From positions 1 to 48,069 of the forward strand of contig JAGQOY010000029.1 in assembly GCA_020427005.1 (NCBI GenBank): a stretch of 48,069 nucleotides of DNA, written 5' to 3'. Origin of the DNA: Planctomycetales bacterium. Lineage in GTDB: Bacteria; Planctomycetota; Planctomycetia; Pirellulales; Pirellulaceae. Under the pieces are notes generated by a model. It was not told the origin of the DNA, did no database searches, and worked only from the letters and a program-made list of their open reading frames with translations. Shown piece by piece: positions 33,130 to 42,963 of the stretch. The translations under genes were made by a program, and so were the position numbers. How positions within the stretch are numbered: the first letter of the stretch is position 1; each line of letters opens with the position of its first letter.

Positions 33130-35069
33130 GGTAAGTATTTCATGAGGATTTCATCAGACTCAATTCCTTCCAATTCACTCCAGCTGCCATCCGAAATGGC
33201 AGCTCCCAAGCTGACCATCAGCCGATAATCCACGTTGCTTGGTCGCGCACCTTGAAGCCGGCGCCAGAGTTCTCCACACAGAACTCTGGCTGCCAGCTGA
33301 GTGATCTCATTCGGAGAACGACCGCCATAGAGGCTCGTGCACAATAGCACGACTGCATCTTGAATCTGCAATGACAGGTCAACCATCGAACACTGACGGT
33401 CTGCCAATTTCAATTGATGGCTGCGCATGGTGGCCGAAATGTGGAAGCAACGAGTGGTCAGGAAATCGATCGCTCGTTCAGCGTAGGTTCGTAATTCAAC
33501 CGGCAATCCGGTTGCGCGGCTAGTTGCAACCTGAGTTAGTCGCATGCCGGCCCACCACTTGGCATAGTTTGCCATGGCTCCTTTGAGTTTCCAAAGATGA
33601 TGAGGATTCGTTAGCGAGGGAGACTTAATTCCAAGCTCGTATAGAATGCGACCAATGGGTTCAAAGTAGGACTTGCCATGCGCTTTGACGAGTGATTTGA
33701 AGAATGCCATGCTTAGCATTTCGCCCTCCCCTTCATAAATGCATGGGGCGAGGAACTCGTGTACATTGTCGCCGAACAAGTGACCATGAAGGAAAGAACG
33801 ACCGCCATGTGTCTTCATAAACAATTCGATGGCTGCAGTTTTTTGAACTTCGCTGCCAAACACTTTGGCGATGATACACTCCATTTCTCCGCGGTATCCG
33901 ATATCCAGTAAGTTGGCACACCAATCGACCAACGCATCGCAGCCGACGATGTAACTTGCCAACAGGCCGATGCGACGTCGAACGAGTTCACGTCGAGCAA
34001 TTGATTCACCATAAGTTCGGCGGTAGCTTCCCCAGGGAAGCATGTTGGCTAACATCATCCGCATGGTGCCTGCTGCATTTGCACACAACGAGACTCGGCC
34101 CAAGTTCAGGCCGTGGTAGGCGATCGTCAACCCATCACCATGTTGAGGTATTAGCAAGTTCTCCGCTGGGACCCGAAAGTTCTTAAAAACCATTCCCTGG
34201 TTATGCGTATGCTTTAATGCGTGTAGGCGGTATTTTCGGAACCAGAAGGAATCACTCTCGACCTCGGGTAAATCAACAATCAGGACGGCGGGAGTTTGAT
34301 CCAAGAGACACACCAAACCGATGGTGCGATTAGTTGTGGCGTTTGTAATAAATAGTTTTTCACCATTGATGACAAATTCATCACCTACCCGATGTGCGGT
34401 GGTTCTCAATGCCGTCAAGTCGCTACCCGCACAGGGCTCCGTCAACGCAAAAGCGCTTAATCGAGTGCCATCTGCCATGCTAGGCAGAAACCGCTGCTTT
34501 TGTGGTTCCGTACCGAACGTTCGAACAGGATCCACTGCACCAATGCAGCCATGCACACTCGCCAAGCCGGCCACTGTAGGATCGACTGTCGCCATCGTTT
34601 TCAGCAACCGTGTAAAGTCTACTAGCGAGGATCCAAGCCCTCCGTAGAGTTTGGGAATGAGTAGTCCCCAGTAACCGGTCTCTGCTAGAGCTGTCAACGA
34701 GTCATCGCTGATCTTGCCTGCAGAATCCAAAAGCTGGCCAGCTAACTTACGTTGCTTGACCACCGTAACAGCCCGATTCATCGCTTGATTGATCTCATCC
34801 TGCATTGCAGCCGGGTGAAAGTGGAACAGACTCATGGGAATATTTCGTTCCCAAATAGCCCGATGAATGGGACTGGCGGTCGTTTGATAGTGACAAGCAA
34901 ACATCTTCTCGACGTGATCGTCAGCAGAATCAATAGCCCCAGTGCGCTTCGATTCATCTACACTTTTGCCACCCAGCAATAAGGCAGTTTCGGCAAACGA
35001 CGCCTCGTGACTTGGTAAGGGGTGATCGCCGTGCGACAAGTCGTTGGAAATGGAGACTTCACGATTCAT
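33126..35069 (-). CDS. Acyl-CoA dehydrogenase
   Basis: This FAD enzyme makes the first double bond of beta-oxidation. The ATG at 35069 follows GAGGAGAG, so I use it (647 residues) over an upstream start at 35096. The first ~110 residues are an unusual extension with no clear domain. The dehydrogenase core then follows: ETGYWGLLIPKLYGGLGSSLVDF, the FAD/substrate segment LSAFALTEPCAGSDLTALRTTA, FVINGEKLFITNA, NLGRVSLCANAAG, and KTHGGRSFLHGHLFGDNVHEF. The catalytic-glutamate region is likely IYEGEGEMLSMAF. The C-terminal ~180 helical residues make it larger than a medium-chain enzyme, as in long-chain types. It lies 63 bases after the fadB-type gene. Confidence 0.93.
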   Translation of the reverse strand: MNREVSISNDLSHGDHPLPSHEASFAETALLLGGKSVDESKRTGAIDSADDHVEKMFACHYQTTASPIHRAIWERNIPMSLFHFHPAAMQDEINQAMNRAVTVVKQRKLAGQLLDSAGKISDDSLTALAETGYWGLLIPKLYGGLGSSLVDFTRLLKTMATVDPTVAGLASVHGCIGAVDPVRTFGTEPQKQRFLPSMADGTRLSAFALTEPCAGSDLTALRTTAHRVGDEFVINGEKLFITNATTNRTIGLVCLLDQTPAVLIVDLPEVESDSFWFRKYRLHALKHTHNQGMVFKNFRVPAENLLIPQHGDGLTIAYHGLNLGRVSLCANAAGTMRMMLANMLPWGSYRRTYGESIARRELVRRRIGLLASYIVGCDALVDWCANLLDIGYRGEMECIIAKVFGSEVQKTAAIELFMKTHGGRSFLHGHLFGDNVHEFLAPCIYEGEGEMLSMAFFKSLVKAHGKSYFEPIGRILYELGIKSPSLTNPHHLWKLKGAMANYAKWWAGMRLTQVATSRATGLPVELRTYAERAIDFLTTRCFHISATMRSHQLKLADRQCSMVDLSLQIQDAVVLLCTSLYGGRSPNEITQLAARVLCGELWRRLQGARPSNVDYRLMVSLGAAISDGSWSELEGIESDEILMKYLP

Positions 35070-35132
35070 GGTTACTCTCCTCAATTGTTGGAACAACGGG
35101 ATACGCGCGGAATCACATACCTACATGGAATC

Positions 35133-37397
35133 TCAAGTCGATAGAGGATAAAGTGCTGGAAAGTGCAAGGATTGTATGGACGGTAGGTTGATGTCCCCAT
35201 CCTCTTCAACGTGCCAAGGATGACTATCAAAAAACCTTCGATCAGCACGGTGTGGATTCGCCAGGCAAGTGGCGGTTCGGAACCGTCGCCCCAGCGTTCG
35301 TTCCAATGCCTGGAGGTTGTGACAAACGCAAGCTGCCCCAATTTCGTCAATTGTGTGCAGCGGACCACCGCGATGCGGTGAAAACCCAGTTCCTAGAACC
35401 ATGGCCAAATCAACTATCCAGGCGGCCTTCACTACCTGTTCATCCAGACAGCGCGCGGCTTCGTTTAGCATTGGGTAGATTAATCGTCGTTGAACATCAG
35501 TCAGGCCATCACGCTGAAAATCGGGAAGTTTCTTGACGAACAGAGGTTTGAAATTCAACGAGGAGTTAACCGACTTTGAACGGGATGAGTAGTCATAAAA
35601 CCCAAGTTGCTTTTTTTTCCCCAACCACCCTTCGCTCACCATTTTGCCGAGCTGCCCAACGACGCGCACCGAACTTGGGTCGTTACTGGGGAGCGACGTG
35701 GCCACATGATACGCAACATCTATTCCAACTTGATCAAGCAGTTCAAAGGGACCCATCGGCATGCCAAATCCGCGCAGTTGCTGATCAACGTCTTCAATGC
35801 AGTTTCCCTCTATGGCTACTAGCACCGCCTCTCCCAAATAAGGAAAGAGGATGCGATTGACCAAAAATCCGGGAGTATCAGAGGTAATCACGGGGAATTT
35901 TCCCAGTCCGCGTACCACAGACAACAACTGGCTCAGGGTAGTTTGGTCAGTCCATTGGGTGCGCACTATTTCCACAAGTTCCATACGCTCGACAGGATTA
36001 AAAAAATGTAGCCCTGCGACACAGGTCTTGCGCTGTATAGACTCAGCTAGCTCGCTTACAGATAGAGAGGAAGTATTAGTGCACAACAATGCGCCAGGCA
36101 GCAGTCTTTGGTCGGCTTCCTGAAATATCGCCCGTTTGATCTCGGATATCTCCGAAGCTGCTTCAACCACCAGATCGCAGTTCGCCAAGGCGGACCATTC
36201 CGTCGACAAATTCAATCTACCAATTGCGTCGTGCATAGCCTGCAAGCTCATTCGGCCAGCCTGTAAGCTGGAGTTCCAGGATTTTTCGATTCGTTCTTGG
36301 GCGGCAGTAGCGGCGTGCTGATCCACTTCCTTGATCGTCACGCGAAAACCTTGCTTAGCCGCCAAGGCACCGATGCCTGCACCCATGATGCCACCACCGA
36401 TGATTCCCAAGTGAGGAAGAGCTGGCGACTGCGAAGTTGCCCCGCTAGGCACCGCAGTGACTTCCATGACACTCGCATCCAGCCAAGTTGAGGGCTTTTT
36501 GGCCAACTCACGTTTTAGGAACAGGTCCAGCAAGTTTCGAGCAGTCTCCGAACCTAACAGTTTTACAAAGGCATGTCGTTCGAACGCAGTGCCATCATGA
36601 TCCCCACTGCGAGCCACCGCCTCGATGGCAAATGCAAGTGCAGGATATTGCTGAGCGAGTCCGCGGATCTGTTTTCGTGCCTGTTGAATAATGAAGTCCC
36701 GTCCCCAACTGGTCTGCTCGAAGGCTCGTCTTAGCCAACTTCGATTCCCGGCAACAGCGGGTACATTCGCCATATCAGAAAGCACCTTCATCGGTTGCGA
36801 TTCCCATTCGCCGGACGTCAAAAGTCGATGTACTAGCCCAACGCGTTTGGACTCGCTGGCTGTCAAACTGTTTCCCTTCAAGATCATTGACAGTGCGTTT
36901 TCAAGTCCCACTATGCGAGGTAGGCGTTGTGTTCCACCCCAGCCTGGGATTAACCCAAGTTTGATTTCTGGAAGTCCCAGTTTGGTCGTAGGAGTGTCGA
37001 CGGCAATCCGGTAACGGCAACTTAGCGCTAATTCAAGTCCTCCACCCAAGCAAGTTCCCTCGATAAATGCTAGCGTGTTCATGTCTAGCGATTCGAATTG
37101 CTGCATTAATTCCTGACCTCGCAAAACGATTTCGCCGGCAGCAGTCGCGTCTGTCTGCGCTGCAATCGTATGCACATCCGCTCCAACGAAGAAGCAAGCC
37201 TCTTTGCGGCTTCGTATGACGATCCATTCCAGTTCATTGCTTAGTTCGCCGAGCCGTTCGATCGCCATCTCCAAACCGGTCAGCATTTCCGCATCGATTA
37301 CGTTGACGCTTTTCCCTGGAGAGTCGATCCATAACAGAATCACCTCTCGGGAAAGGCGTTCTAAACACACGCTCGGATTGAGAATTTCGAAAGACAT
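35133..37397 (-). CDS. fadB: FadB/FadJ-type enoyl-CoA hydratase/3-hydroxyacyl-CoA dehydrogenase
   Basis: This bifunctional enzyme of beta-oxidation has 754 residues from the ATG at 37397, which follows GGAGGGG. The N-terminal crotonase domain has the oxyanion and acid residues in [18 protein letters not shown] and [23 protein letters not shown]. The dehydrogenase part starts with the NAD motif [21 protein letters not shown], then [14 protein letters not shown], the catalytic histidine in [16 protein letters not shown], and [21 protein letters not shown]. The C-terminal helical repeat has the typical [12 protein letters not shown]. Domain order and length are normal for the alpha subunit. It follows the thiolase gene by 55 bases; together they would form the multienzyme complex. 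Confidence 0.95.
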   Translation of the reverse strand: MSFEILNPSVCLERLSREVILLWIDSPGKSVNVIDAEMLTGLEMAIERLGELSNELEWIVIRSRKEACFFVGADVHTIAAQTDATAAGEIVLRGQELMQQFESLDMNTLAFIEGTCLGGGLELALSCRYRIAVDTPTTKLGLPEIKLGLIPGWGGTQRLPRIVGLENALSMILKGNSLTASESKRVGLVHRLLTSGEWESQPMKVLSDMANVPAVAGNRSWLRRAFEQTSWGRDFIIQQARKQIRGLAQQYPALAFAIEAVARSGDHDGTAFERHAFVKLLGSETARNLLDLFLKRELAKKPSTWLDASVMEVTAVPSGATSQSPALPHLGIIGGGIMGAGIGALAAKQGFRVTIKEVDQHAATAAQERIEKSWNSSLQAGRMSLQAMHDAIGRLNLSTEWSALANCDLVVEAASEISEIKRAIFQEADQRLLPGALLCTNTSSLSVSELAESIQRKTCVAGLHFFNPVERMELVEIVRTQWTDQTTLSQLLSVVRGLGKFPVITSDTPGFLVNRILFPYLGEAVLVAIEGNCIEDVDQQLRGFGMPMGPFELLDQVGIDVAYHVATSLPSNDPSSVRVVGQLGKMVSEGWLGKKKQLGFYDYSSRSKSVNSSLNFKPLFVKKLPDFQRDGLTDVQRRLIYPMLNEAARCLDEQVVKAAWIVDLAMVLGTGFSPHRGGPLHTIDEIGAACVCHNLQALERTLGRRFRTATCLANPHRADRRFFDSHPWHVEEDGDINLPSIQSLHFPALYPLST

Positions 37398-37452
37398 GCT
37401 CACCCCTCCAACTTCACTCAGTTATTTCACGTGCCATCAACTGTCCATCGAC

Positions 37453-38739
37453 TCAGTAACTCTCGACGAGCATCGCGACTCCTTGACCACCTCCGACGCA
37501 TAGGCTTGCTATGCCTCTATGAAGCCCCTTTTCCCGTAGCGCGCGCAACAAGGTTAAAACAATGCGAGTGCCCGTGCTTCCCACAGGGTGTCCCAAAGCT
37601 ATAGCGCCGCCGTGGATATTTAGCTTCGCTGGCTCGATAGTTCCTATTGCATGGGCACGCTGCAGTTGTTCGCGGGCAAAACCCGTCGATTCGAAAGCTT
37701 GCAGGCAGGCTAGAACCTGCGCAGCAAATGCTTCATTGATTTCAAACAGGTCAATGTCGCCCACAACAAGGCCAGTTTGATCGAGCAATTTGTCTATCGC
37801 GAACACGGGGCCTAAGCCCATATGCCTCGGGTCGCAGCCCGCGATCGCATAATCGGAAACAAATCCCAGTGGCGATATTGACTCGCGACTAGCAATCGAC
37901 TCGGAGGTCACTAGCAGAGCCGCGGCGCCGTCGGTGAGCGGGCAACTGTTTCCTGCTGTGACCGTTCCCTCCGTGCGATCGAAAAGAGGCCGGAGCTTGG
38001 ACAGTTGCTCTAAGGTTTGGTTTTTTCTGGGGCTCTGATCTCGCTTAGCAATCTCTCCAGCAACCTCGATGCCGATGACTTCGCCTGACATGAAGCAGCG
38101 CTCGATTGCGGCACTTGCCTTCTGATGACTGGCCAGGGCAAATCGGTCTTGGCTCTCACGAGAAATACCGAACTCGTGCGCTAGAAGTTCTGCTGTTTGC
38201 CCCATGTTGAGTTTGCAAGTCGGATCGGTTAGCCCCAACTCCAATGCGGCTACAGGCCGAAAATCGTGCCAGCGGAATTGGCCCGCAGCCTTGACCTTCT
38301 GTAACCATGATCGGGCTCTTGCCAAGGACATGAGCTTGTGTTTGGTGGATTCTGCGACAAGCAGAGGTACTTGGCTCATGGACTCCACTCCACCAGCAAT
38401 TATTTTGCTGGCGCGGCCAACCGAAATGGCATGCCATGCCGAGATGATCGACTCCATGCCCGAGGCGCAATTGCGATTTACGGTAAAGGCATGTTTGGTG
38501 ACCGGTACTCCAGCCTGTAGCGAAATGACTCGTGCGACGTTGGATGCTTCCGCGGGGCCAGACACATTGCCAAAGATGACTTCGTCTATTGCGTCCGCCT
38601 CAAGGTTGGCGCGTTGCAATGTTCCTTGCAGAACACTGATTCCCAGGTCAACGGCACTTAACGATGCAAGCTCGCCAAAGGCCTTAGCTTGGGGCGTGCG
38701 GCAGCCAGATAGGATCGCCAGACGTTCCATGTGCTTCAT
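37453..38739 (-). CDS. fadA: Acetyl-CoA acyltransferase (thiolase, FadA/FadI-like)
   Basis: The enzyme cleaves 3-ketoacyl-CoA to acetyl-CoA in the last step of beta-oxidation. The product is 428 residues. The nucleophile is Cys91 in NRNCASGMESI, the histidine lies in HGGAIALGHPVGSTGTRI, and the second catalytic cysteine in ASLCVGGGQGVAML; all three are intact. The length of 428 is nearer FadI than the ~390-residue FadA. GGAGA lies six bases before the ATG, inside the 3' end of the acyl-CoA synthetase gene, whose stop overlaps the start as ATGA. Translational coupling is therefore likely. Confidence 0.95.
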   Translation of the reverse strand: MKHMERLAILSGCRTPQAKAFGELASLSAVDLGISVLQGTLQRANLEADAIDEVIFGNVSGPAEASNVARVISLQAGVPVTKHAFTVNRNCASGMESIISAWHAISVGRASKIIAGGVESMSQVPLLVAESTKHKLMSLARARSWLQKVKAAGQFRWHDFRPVAALELGLTDPTCKLNMGQTAELLAHEFGISRESQDRFALASHQKASAAIERCFMSGEVIGIEVAGEIAKRDQSPRKNQTLEQLSKLRPLFDRTEGTVTAGNSCPLTDGAAALLVTSESIASRESISPLGFVSDYAIAGCDPRHMGLGPVFAIDKLLDQTGLVVGDIDLFEINEAFAAQVLACLQAFESTGFAREQLQRAHAIGTIEPAKLNIHGGAIALGHPVGSTGTRIVLTLLRALREKGLHRGIASLCVGGGQGVAMLVESY

Positions 38740-40436
38740 GGCTGGTCTCCTTCGCTTTCTCGTAGTTGTCTGCGAATCACCTTGCCCAGAAAGTTACGCG
38801 GCAGATCACCGAGCATCTGCTCCCAAATCCTTGGACGCCGATGTGCAGCCAATTTCTTGCGGCTGAATTCCACCAATTCATTCTCATTCCAGGCAAATCC
38901 CTCTTCGAGCACGATGAATGCCTTCACGACTTCACCACACTCGGCATGAGGTACTCCGATGATCGCAACATCCCGGACGGCTGGATGCGACCTGAGAACC
39001 TCTTCAACATCTGCTGGATAGACGTTGAATCCCGAAGTGATGATCAAGTCCTTTTTTCGATCGACAATTCGATACTTGCCGTCAGCGTCCAGGCAGGCCA
39101 AATCACCGGTTTGTAGCCAACCGTCGGCCAAGACGGCTTGGGTAGCCTTTTCGTTCTGCCAATAACCCAGCATGACTTGTGGGCCACGGACCCAAAGTTC
39201 TCCAACTTCTCCGCGTGGCATGTCGCGATGTGGTTCTTCAAGGTCAACAATGCGACAGTCTGTATCAGGTAGCGGTAGTCCAATGGTTCCCCAGCGGTTC
39301 GATCCGTCCAACGGGCCAACGTGTGTTACGGGAGAAGCTTCCGAGAGTCCATAACCTTCGACCACCAACGCCTGGGAGTAACTAGCAAATTCCTCCGCTA
39401 CCTGAACCGGCAAGGCCGCACCTCCCGAGATGACCCATTTCAGTGAGCGAAGGTTGGCCGGGCGTTTTTGTAGCTGTAGATTCATTGCAGCGAGCATGGC
39501 GGGCACAGCATGAAAGACCGTTGGGCGGAATTTCTCAATAGCTCCAATCGCACGGGCTACATGAAATCTTGGTTGCATGATCAATGTGGCTCCCATGGCG
39601 GCCCCACCAGCCAGCATGGTAGACATGCCATAACTATGAAAGAACGGAAGTACTGCTAGCAGAGTCTCTTTTCCCATCGAAGCCCCTGACCAATATCGTT
39701 GCTGCCACGCATTACAAACAATGTTGCGATGGCTCAACGTGACGGCACGCGGGTTACCTGTCGTTCCACCAGTGCTAAGGATGTACGCTGGAGAATCCTG
39801 CTTGATAGCCGAAAATACCGGCAACTCGTCTTTGGATGCTCGAATAATGTCCCAGAACCAATGTTGACGGTCTGTAGTACTTGGCAGCCAAGTTCCTGTA
39901 CGCCGCCATCGGGCTGCGATGTAGCCCACTTGTTTCCAGGTCGGTAAGTAGTCACATAGACTAGTGAGAATCAACTTTTCGTAGCTACAGCCGCGTATCA
40001 ATTCTGTCAGCACGTCCAAACAGATAACAAACCTGCTGGAAGTTTGTCCAACTAACTCAGTGACGTCGTTGGCAACGCTAAGGGGACTGACGGCTACAGC
40101 CACACCTCCAGCTCTCCAAATGCCGTTCAGGGCAATCCAATACTCCGGACAATTGGGAAGCAGCACTGCCACCCGGTCACCAGCCCGAAGGCCATGACTA
40201 CGTAGCCAGATAGCGAGCTCAATTGAAAATAAGTTGATCTCCCGATAGGACAGGCTGTGGTTCATGAAAACACAGGCAGGACGTGCCGAAACCTTGGCAG
40301 CAGCCTGGGCGAGTAATCCCCAGGCGGGATATTTCGGATAATTCAGGTGTCTTGGCACCCCGGCTGGATACTCGCTGGAGAATCCGTGATGTAACGACCC
40401 CTGAATGATGGAGTCCGTGATATTGACCGTTGACAT
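38736..40436 (-). CDS. fadD: Long-chain fatty acid-CoA ligase (FadD-like)
   Basis: The 566-residue AMP-forming ligase activates fatty acids to acyl-CoA. The N-terminal ANL domain has the P-loop YILSTGGTTGNPRAVTLSHRNI, VEGYGLSEASPVTHVGP for the A5 motif, and GRGEVGELWVRG-like PRGEVGELWVRGPQVMLGYW. The hinge is in DGKYRIVDRKKDLIITSGFNVYPADVEE, and the final catalytic lysine region is LPRNFLGKVIRRQL. AGGAAGGTG precedes the ATG. It is the first gene of the operon running leftward to the patatin gene. A perfect 15-base dyad about 225 bases upstream could be its operator. Confidence 0.95.
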   Translation of the reverse strand: MSTVNITDSIIQGSLHHGFSSEYPAGVPRHLNYPKYPAWGLLAQAAAKVSARPACVFMNHSLSYREINLFSIELAIWLRSHGLRAGDRVAVLLPNCPEYWIALNGIWRAGGVAVAVSPLSVANDVTELVGQTSSRFVICLDVLTELIRGCSYEKLILTSLCDYLPTWKQVGYIAARWRRTGTWLPSTTDRQHWFWDIIRASKDELPVFSAIKQDSPAYILSTGGTTGNPRAVTLSHRNIVCNAWQQRYWSGASMGKETLLAVLPFFHSYGMSTMLAGGAAMGATLIMQPRFHVARAIGAIEKFRPTVFHAVPAMLAAMNLQLQKRPANLRSLKWVISGGAALPVQVAEEFASYSQALVVEGYGLSEASPVTHVGPLDGSNRWGTIGLPLPDTDCRIVDLEEPHRDMPRGEVGELWVRGPQVMLGYWQNEKATQAVLADGWLQTGDLACLDADGKYRIVDRKKDLIITSGFNVYPADVEEVLRSHPAVRDVAIIGVPHAECGEVVKAFIVLEEGFAWNENELVEFSRKKLAAHRRPRIWEQMLGDLPRNFLGKVIRRQLRESEGDQP

Positions 40437-41027
40437 CGTCCACCTTCCTGGACGATTGCCATTTACTCGACTTTGAATTGTCTACGAGTAGTTGGCTCGT
40501 CCGTTAGTTGTCCCAGTTGCCATGGTGAGAACTATTGCCATATGAAAAAGCCGTATTTGCGAGTTTCGAAAAGGGCTTCGCCAAAATCTTGTTGGGCCTC
40601 CGAACGTCTACTTACAATCATTCGCCACAAACTGCATAAAGTCAAATATTTCCTCTTTATTTGCCTTTAAGGCAATATAAAATCTCACAAAAAAGAGTTG
40701 ACTGTCCATGAAGTAGTCTTCTCGTGACCCCAAGAGAGGGTTTTCCTATGTGCGTAAGACAGCGGGGGCTCGGAGGTCGTTAACGACATAAACCTGCCAA
40801 ACGACAGCCGGAGGCCAATGCTTTCTCAGCTTGAAAAAAACTGGGCCTTCCGAGTGATGCCCCGCTTCCGGGTCTAAAAAGTTGAAACGTCACCTGATTG
40901 TGATTAACATTTTGGGCTGAGTAGGTTAGGTGCTTTATGGCCATTAATCTGCCAACATCCCAAGGCAAATAAGAAATACCCGACGGAAATTGAGATAGCT
41001 GCTGAGAATTTACGTAAGGAGGGGGCG
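40437..41027. other. Divergent region between fadD and the TPR/NPF gene
   Basis: These 591 bases hold no gene I can support. They must hold promoters of both directions. A perfect dyad lies at 40661-40675, followed at once by an A/T-rich TATAAAAT stretch. Confidence 0.5.
40661..40675. promoter_or_regulatory. Candidate operator TTGCCTT-T-AAGGCAA
   Basis: This is a perfect seven-base inverted repeat around one T. Flanking TTTAT and ATAAA extend the symmetry with a one-base offset. It sits in the divergent promoter region upstream of the beta-oxidation operon. It could be a binding site for a TetR- or GntR-like fatty-acid regulator; no such regulator gene is in this window. Confidence 0.4.
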
Positions 41028-41747
41028 ATGTCCCGATGCTTTGCTTGTTTTGTGGCTACATCGTTGTTAGCCATTTCAAATTCGGTTTCTTGGGCACAAA
41101 ACGGAGTTTTGGCCGAACTGTATGGCGCGGGAGTGCACCGATTCAATGCTGGCGATTTCTTAGGGGCAGAGCAATTGCTTAACCGCGTTGTTGCGGAAGG
41201 TTCTCAAGATGCGCGTGCTTACTATTTTCTCGGTCTGGCAAAATACCAATCGGGAAATCACATTGAAGCTGAGTCCATGTTCGAGGAAGCGGCTCGTGTA
41301 GAAACACAAGGCAAAGGGAATTTCGATGTCGGCCAGGCCTTGCAGCGTGTCCAAGGTGCTGTACGTTCCAAAATCGAGATCGCAAGACGGGATGCAAGGG
41401 CGACAGCGAGACAGCAGATGTTACTACTTCAGCAAGCGAAAATGCAGGAAGCTCAGAAGGCCGGAGTCGCGGTAGATCCAAACGCAGTTCCTTCAGCTGA
41501 AGTAACGCAATCCGATCCCTTTGGAGCCGGAAGTGGAATGCGAAGCGATGAAACCGCCGATGCTCCAGCTGCGGCGTCCAACGATTTCGCCCCTGCGAAC
41601 GAGCCTCCAGCGGATACGATCAATCCGTTTGAGGATGATCCAGCAACTTCAACACAACCAAGTGCTAATCCCTTTGATGCAGGAGCGAATCCGTTTGAAA
41701 ATACGGAGCCGGAACCAGCTCCAATCGAAAACCCGTTCAACTTCTAG
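41028..41747 (+). CDS. Secreted TPR protein with NPF-repeat C-terminal tail
   Basis: The 239-residue protein starts at an ATG behind AAGGAGGGGG, a very good ribosome site. A signal peptide (about 1-23, ending SWAQ) is followed by about two TPR-like repeats (about 28-95; GVHRFNAGDFLGAEQLLNRVV, AYYFLGLAKYQSGNHIEAESMFEEAARV). A Gln/Ala-rich helix (about 110-150) comes next, then a disordered acidic Pro/Ala/Asn-rich tail. The tail repeats NPF four times (NPFEDD, ANPFDA, ANPFEN, ENPFNF), with a DPF earlier. TPRs usually bind proteins. The tail motif resembles eukaryotic EH-domain ligands, but its role here is unknown. A terminator follows, so it is a single-gene unit. Confidence 0.8.
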   Translation: MSRCFACFVATSLLAISNSVSWAQNGVLAELYGAGVHRFNAGDFLGAEQLLNRVVAEGSQDARAYYFLGLAKYQSGNHIEAESMFEEAARVETQGKGNFDVGQALQRVQGAVRSKIEIARRDARATARQQMLLLQQAKMQEAQKAGVAVDPNAVPSAEVTQSDPFGAGSGMRSDETADAPAAASNDFAPANEPPADTINPFEDDPATSTQPSANPFDAGANPFENTEPEPAPIENPFNF

Positions 41748-41776
41748 GGAAGTGCAAGGAATAGAGCCGAAGCAAG

Positions 41777-41812
41777 TGGCACTGAAATTTTGGTTTCGGT
41801 GCCATTTTTTTT
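41777..41812 (+). terminator. Rho-independent terminator
   Basis: TGGCACTGAAA (41777-41787) pairs with TTTCGGTGCCA (41794-41804), with one G-T wobble and a six-base loop. Eight T residues follow (41805-41812). It ends the TPR/NPF gene 30 bases after its stop and isolates it from hisF. Confidence 0.9.
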
Positions 41813-42056
41813 CCTAAACTCAGGTTGGTACTCCGAACGGCTAAGATTTCTATATCTGTTCGAAAACGCCCTTTTTTAAGGAGGCGAATCACTAGCCATT
41901 TTTGATCCAGAGAGGTCAAATGTACTTAAAGCGGTTGCCTGTGCGCCACCTTGCATCAATAGTGGCTTCGTATGCCTCCCAAGGCAACGTAGTTTCTCAT
42001 CATTATCTCGTCGCAAACTCGTGCTTTTCGGATCTAATCCTTAATCGGCTCACAGG
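41813..42056. other. Upstream region of hisF
   Basis: This is the 3' part of a 309-base gap. It holds the hisF promoter, not identified. AAGGAGG at 41878-41884 looks like a ribosome site but has no start codon at the right distance, so it is probably chance or the relic of a lost gene. Confidence 0.35.
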
Positions 42057-42824
42057 ATGTTAGCAAAACGTGTAATTCCCTGTTTGGATGTGAATCAAGG
42101 CCGGGTAGTCAAAGGAACGAATTTCGTGAACCTGCGTGATGCGGGCGACCCTGTTGAGGTCGCCCAGCGTTACGAGCGCGAGGGCGCAGATGAGCTTGTG
42201 TTCCTGGATATCACGGCCAGCCACGAGCAACGAGGAATCATCCTAGACGTTGTAAGTCGGACCGCTGAACAGGTGTTTATGCCGTTGACGGTTGGAGGTG
42301 GCATTCGCAACTTGGACGATATTCGTTCCTTGCTGCAAGCAGGTTGCGATAAAGTCTCAATCAATACGGCAGCTTGCCAGGATCCAGCGTTCATTGCGAG
42401 GGCCGCAGATCGTTTCGGTAGCCAATGTATTGTTGTCAATATTGATCCCAAACGGGTTTACCCCGATGGGAAAGAAGTTTGGGAAGTTCATATTCATGGT
42501 GGCCGGACACCCACCGGACTGGAAGCGGTGGCATGGGCCAAAGAAGTTGAGCAATTGGGGGCCGGCGAGATTGTCCTTACCAGTATGGATTGTGATGGAA
42601 CGTGCGATGGATATGACCTCGAAATAACCGCAGCTGTAAGTTCTGCGGTGAATATCCCGGTTGTAGCAAGTGGAGGGGCTGGAGCGCCTGAACATCTTGC
42701 GGATGCGATTCAGTTTGGGAAGGCAGATGCGGCGCTGGCTGCCAGTATTTTTCACTTTGGACAGTATACAATCGAGCAGACCAAGCGCATTATGGCAGAT
42801 AGGGGCATTCCAGTTAGATTGTAA
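42057..42824 (+). CDS. hisF: Imidazole glycerol phosphate synthase, cyclase subunit
   Basis: With HisH it forms imidazole glycerol phosphate and AICAR in histidine synthesis. The 255-residue (beta-alpha)8 barrel begins [22 protein letters not shown] with the first catalytic aspartate in CLDV. It continues with [53 protein letters not shown], the second catalytic aspartate in [14 protein letters not shown], and [17 protein letters not shown]. The length and motif order are normal. No other his gene is in the window, so it is separated from HisH here. Confidence 0.97.
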   Translation: MLAKRVIPCLDVNQGRVVKGTNFVNLRDAGDPVEVAQRYEREGADELVFLDITASHEQRGIILDVVSRTAEQVFMPLTVGGGIRNLDDIRSLLQAGCDKVSINTAACQDPAFIARAADRFGSQCIVVNIDPKRVYPDGKEVWEVHIHGGRTPTGLEAVAWAKEVEQLGAGEIVLTSMDCDGTCDGYDLEITAAVSSAVNIPVVASGGAGAPEHLADAIQFGKADAALAASIFHFGQYTIEQTKRIMADRGIPVRL

Positions 42825-42963
42825 GCGGAGAACCCCATTCTCACGGCGATGGGATAAAATCGGTCACCACTGTGGGATCGGAAGAGTTTCTGGCTAGCTA
42901 GTCCAGTTCGAAACCTTTGGATCAACCAGTTTAGTTTTGAGCAAGATTTGGGAGGTGCGGCCA

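Noticed and set aside
35081..35368. 95-residue minus-strand frame over the fadB 3' end
   Set aside because: It is a shadow frame of the FadB C-terminus and its downstream gap; no independent support.
41878..41884. AAGGAGG as ribosome site of an extra gene before hisF
   Set aside because: No ATG, GTG or TTG follows at 5-10 bases with a meaningful frame.
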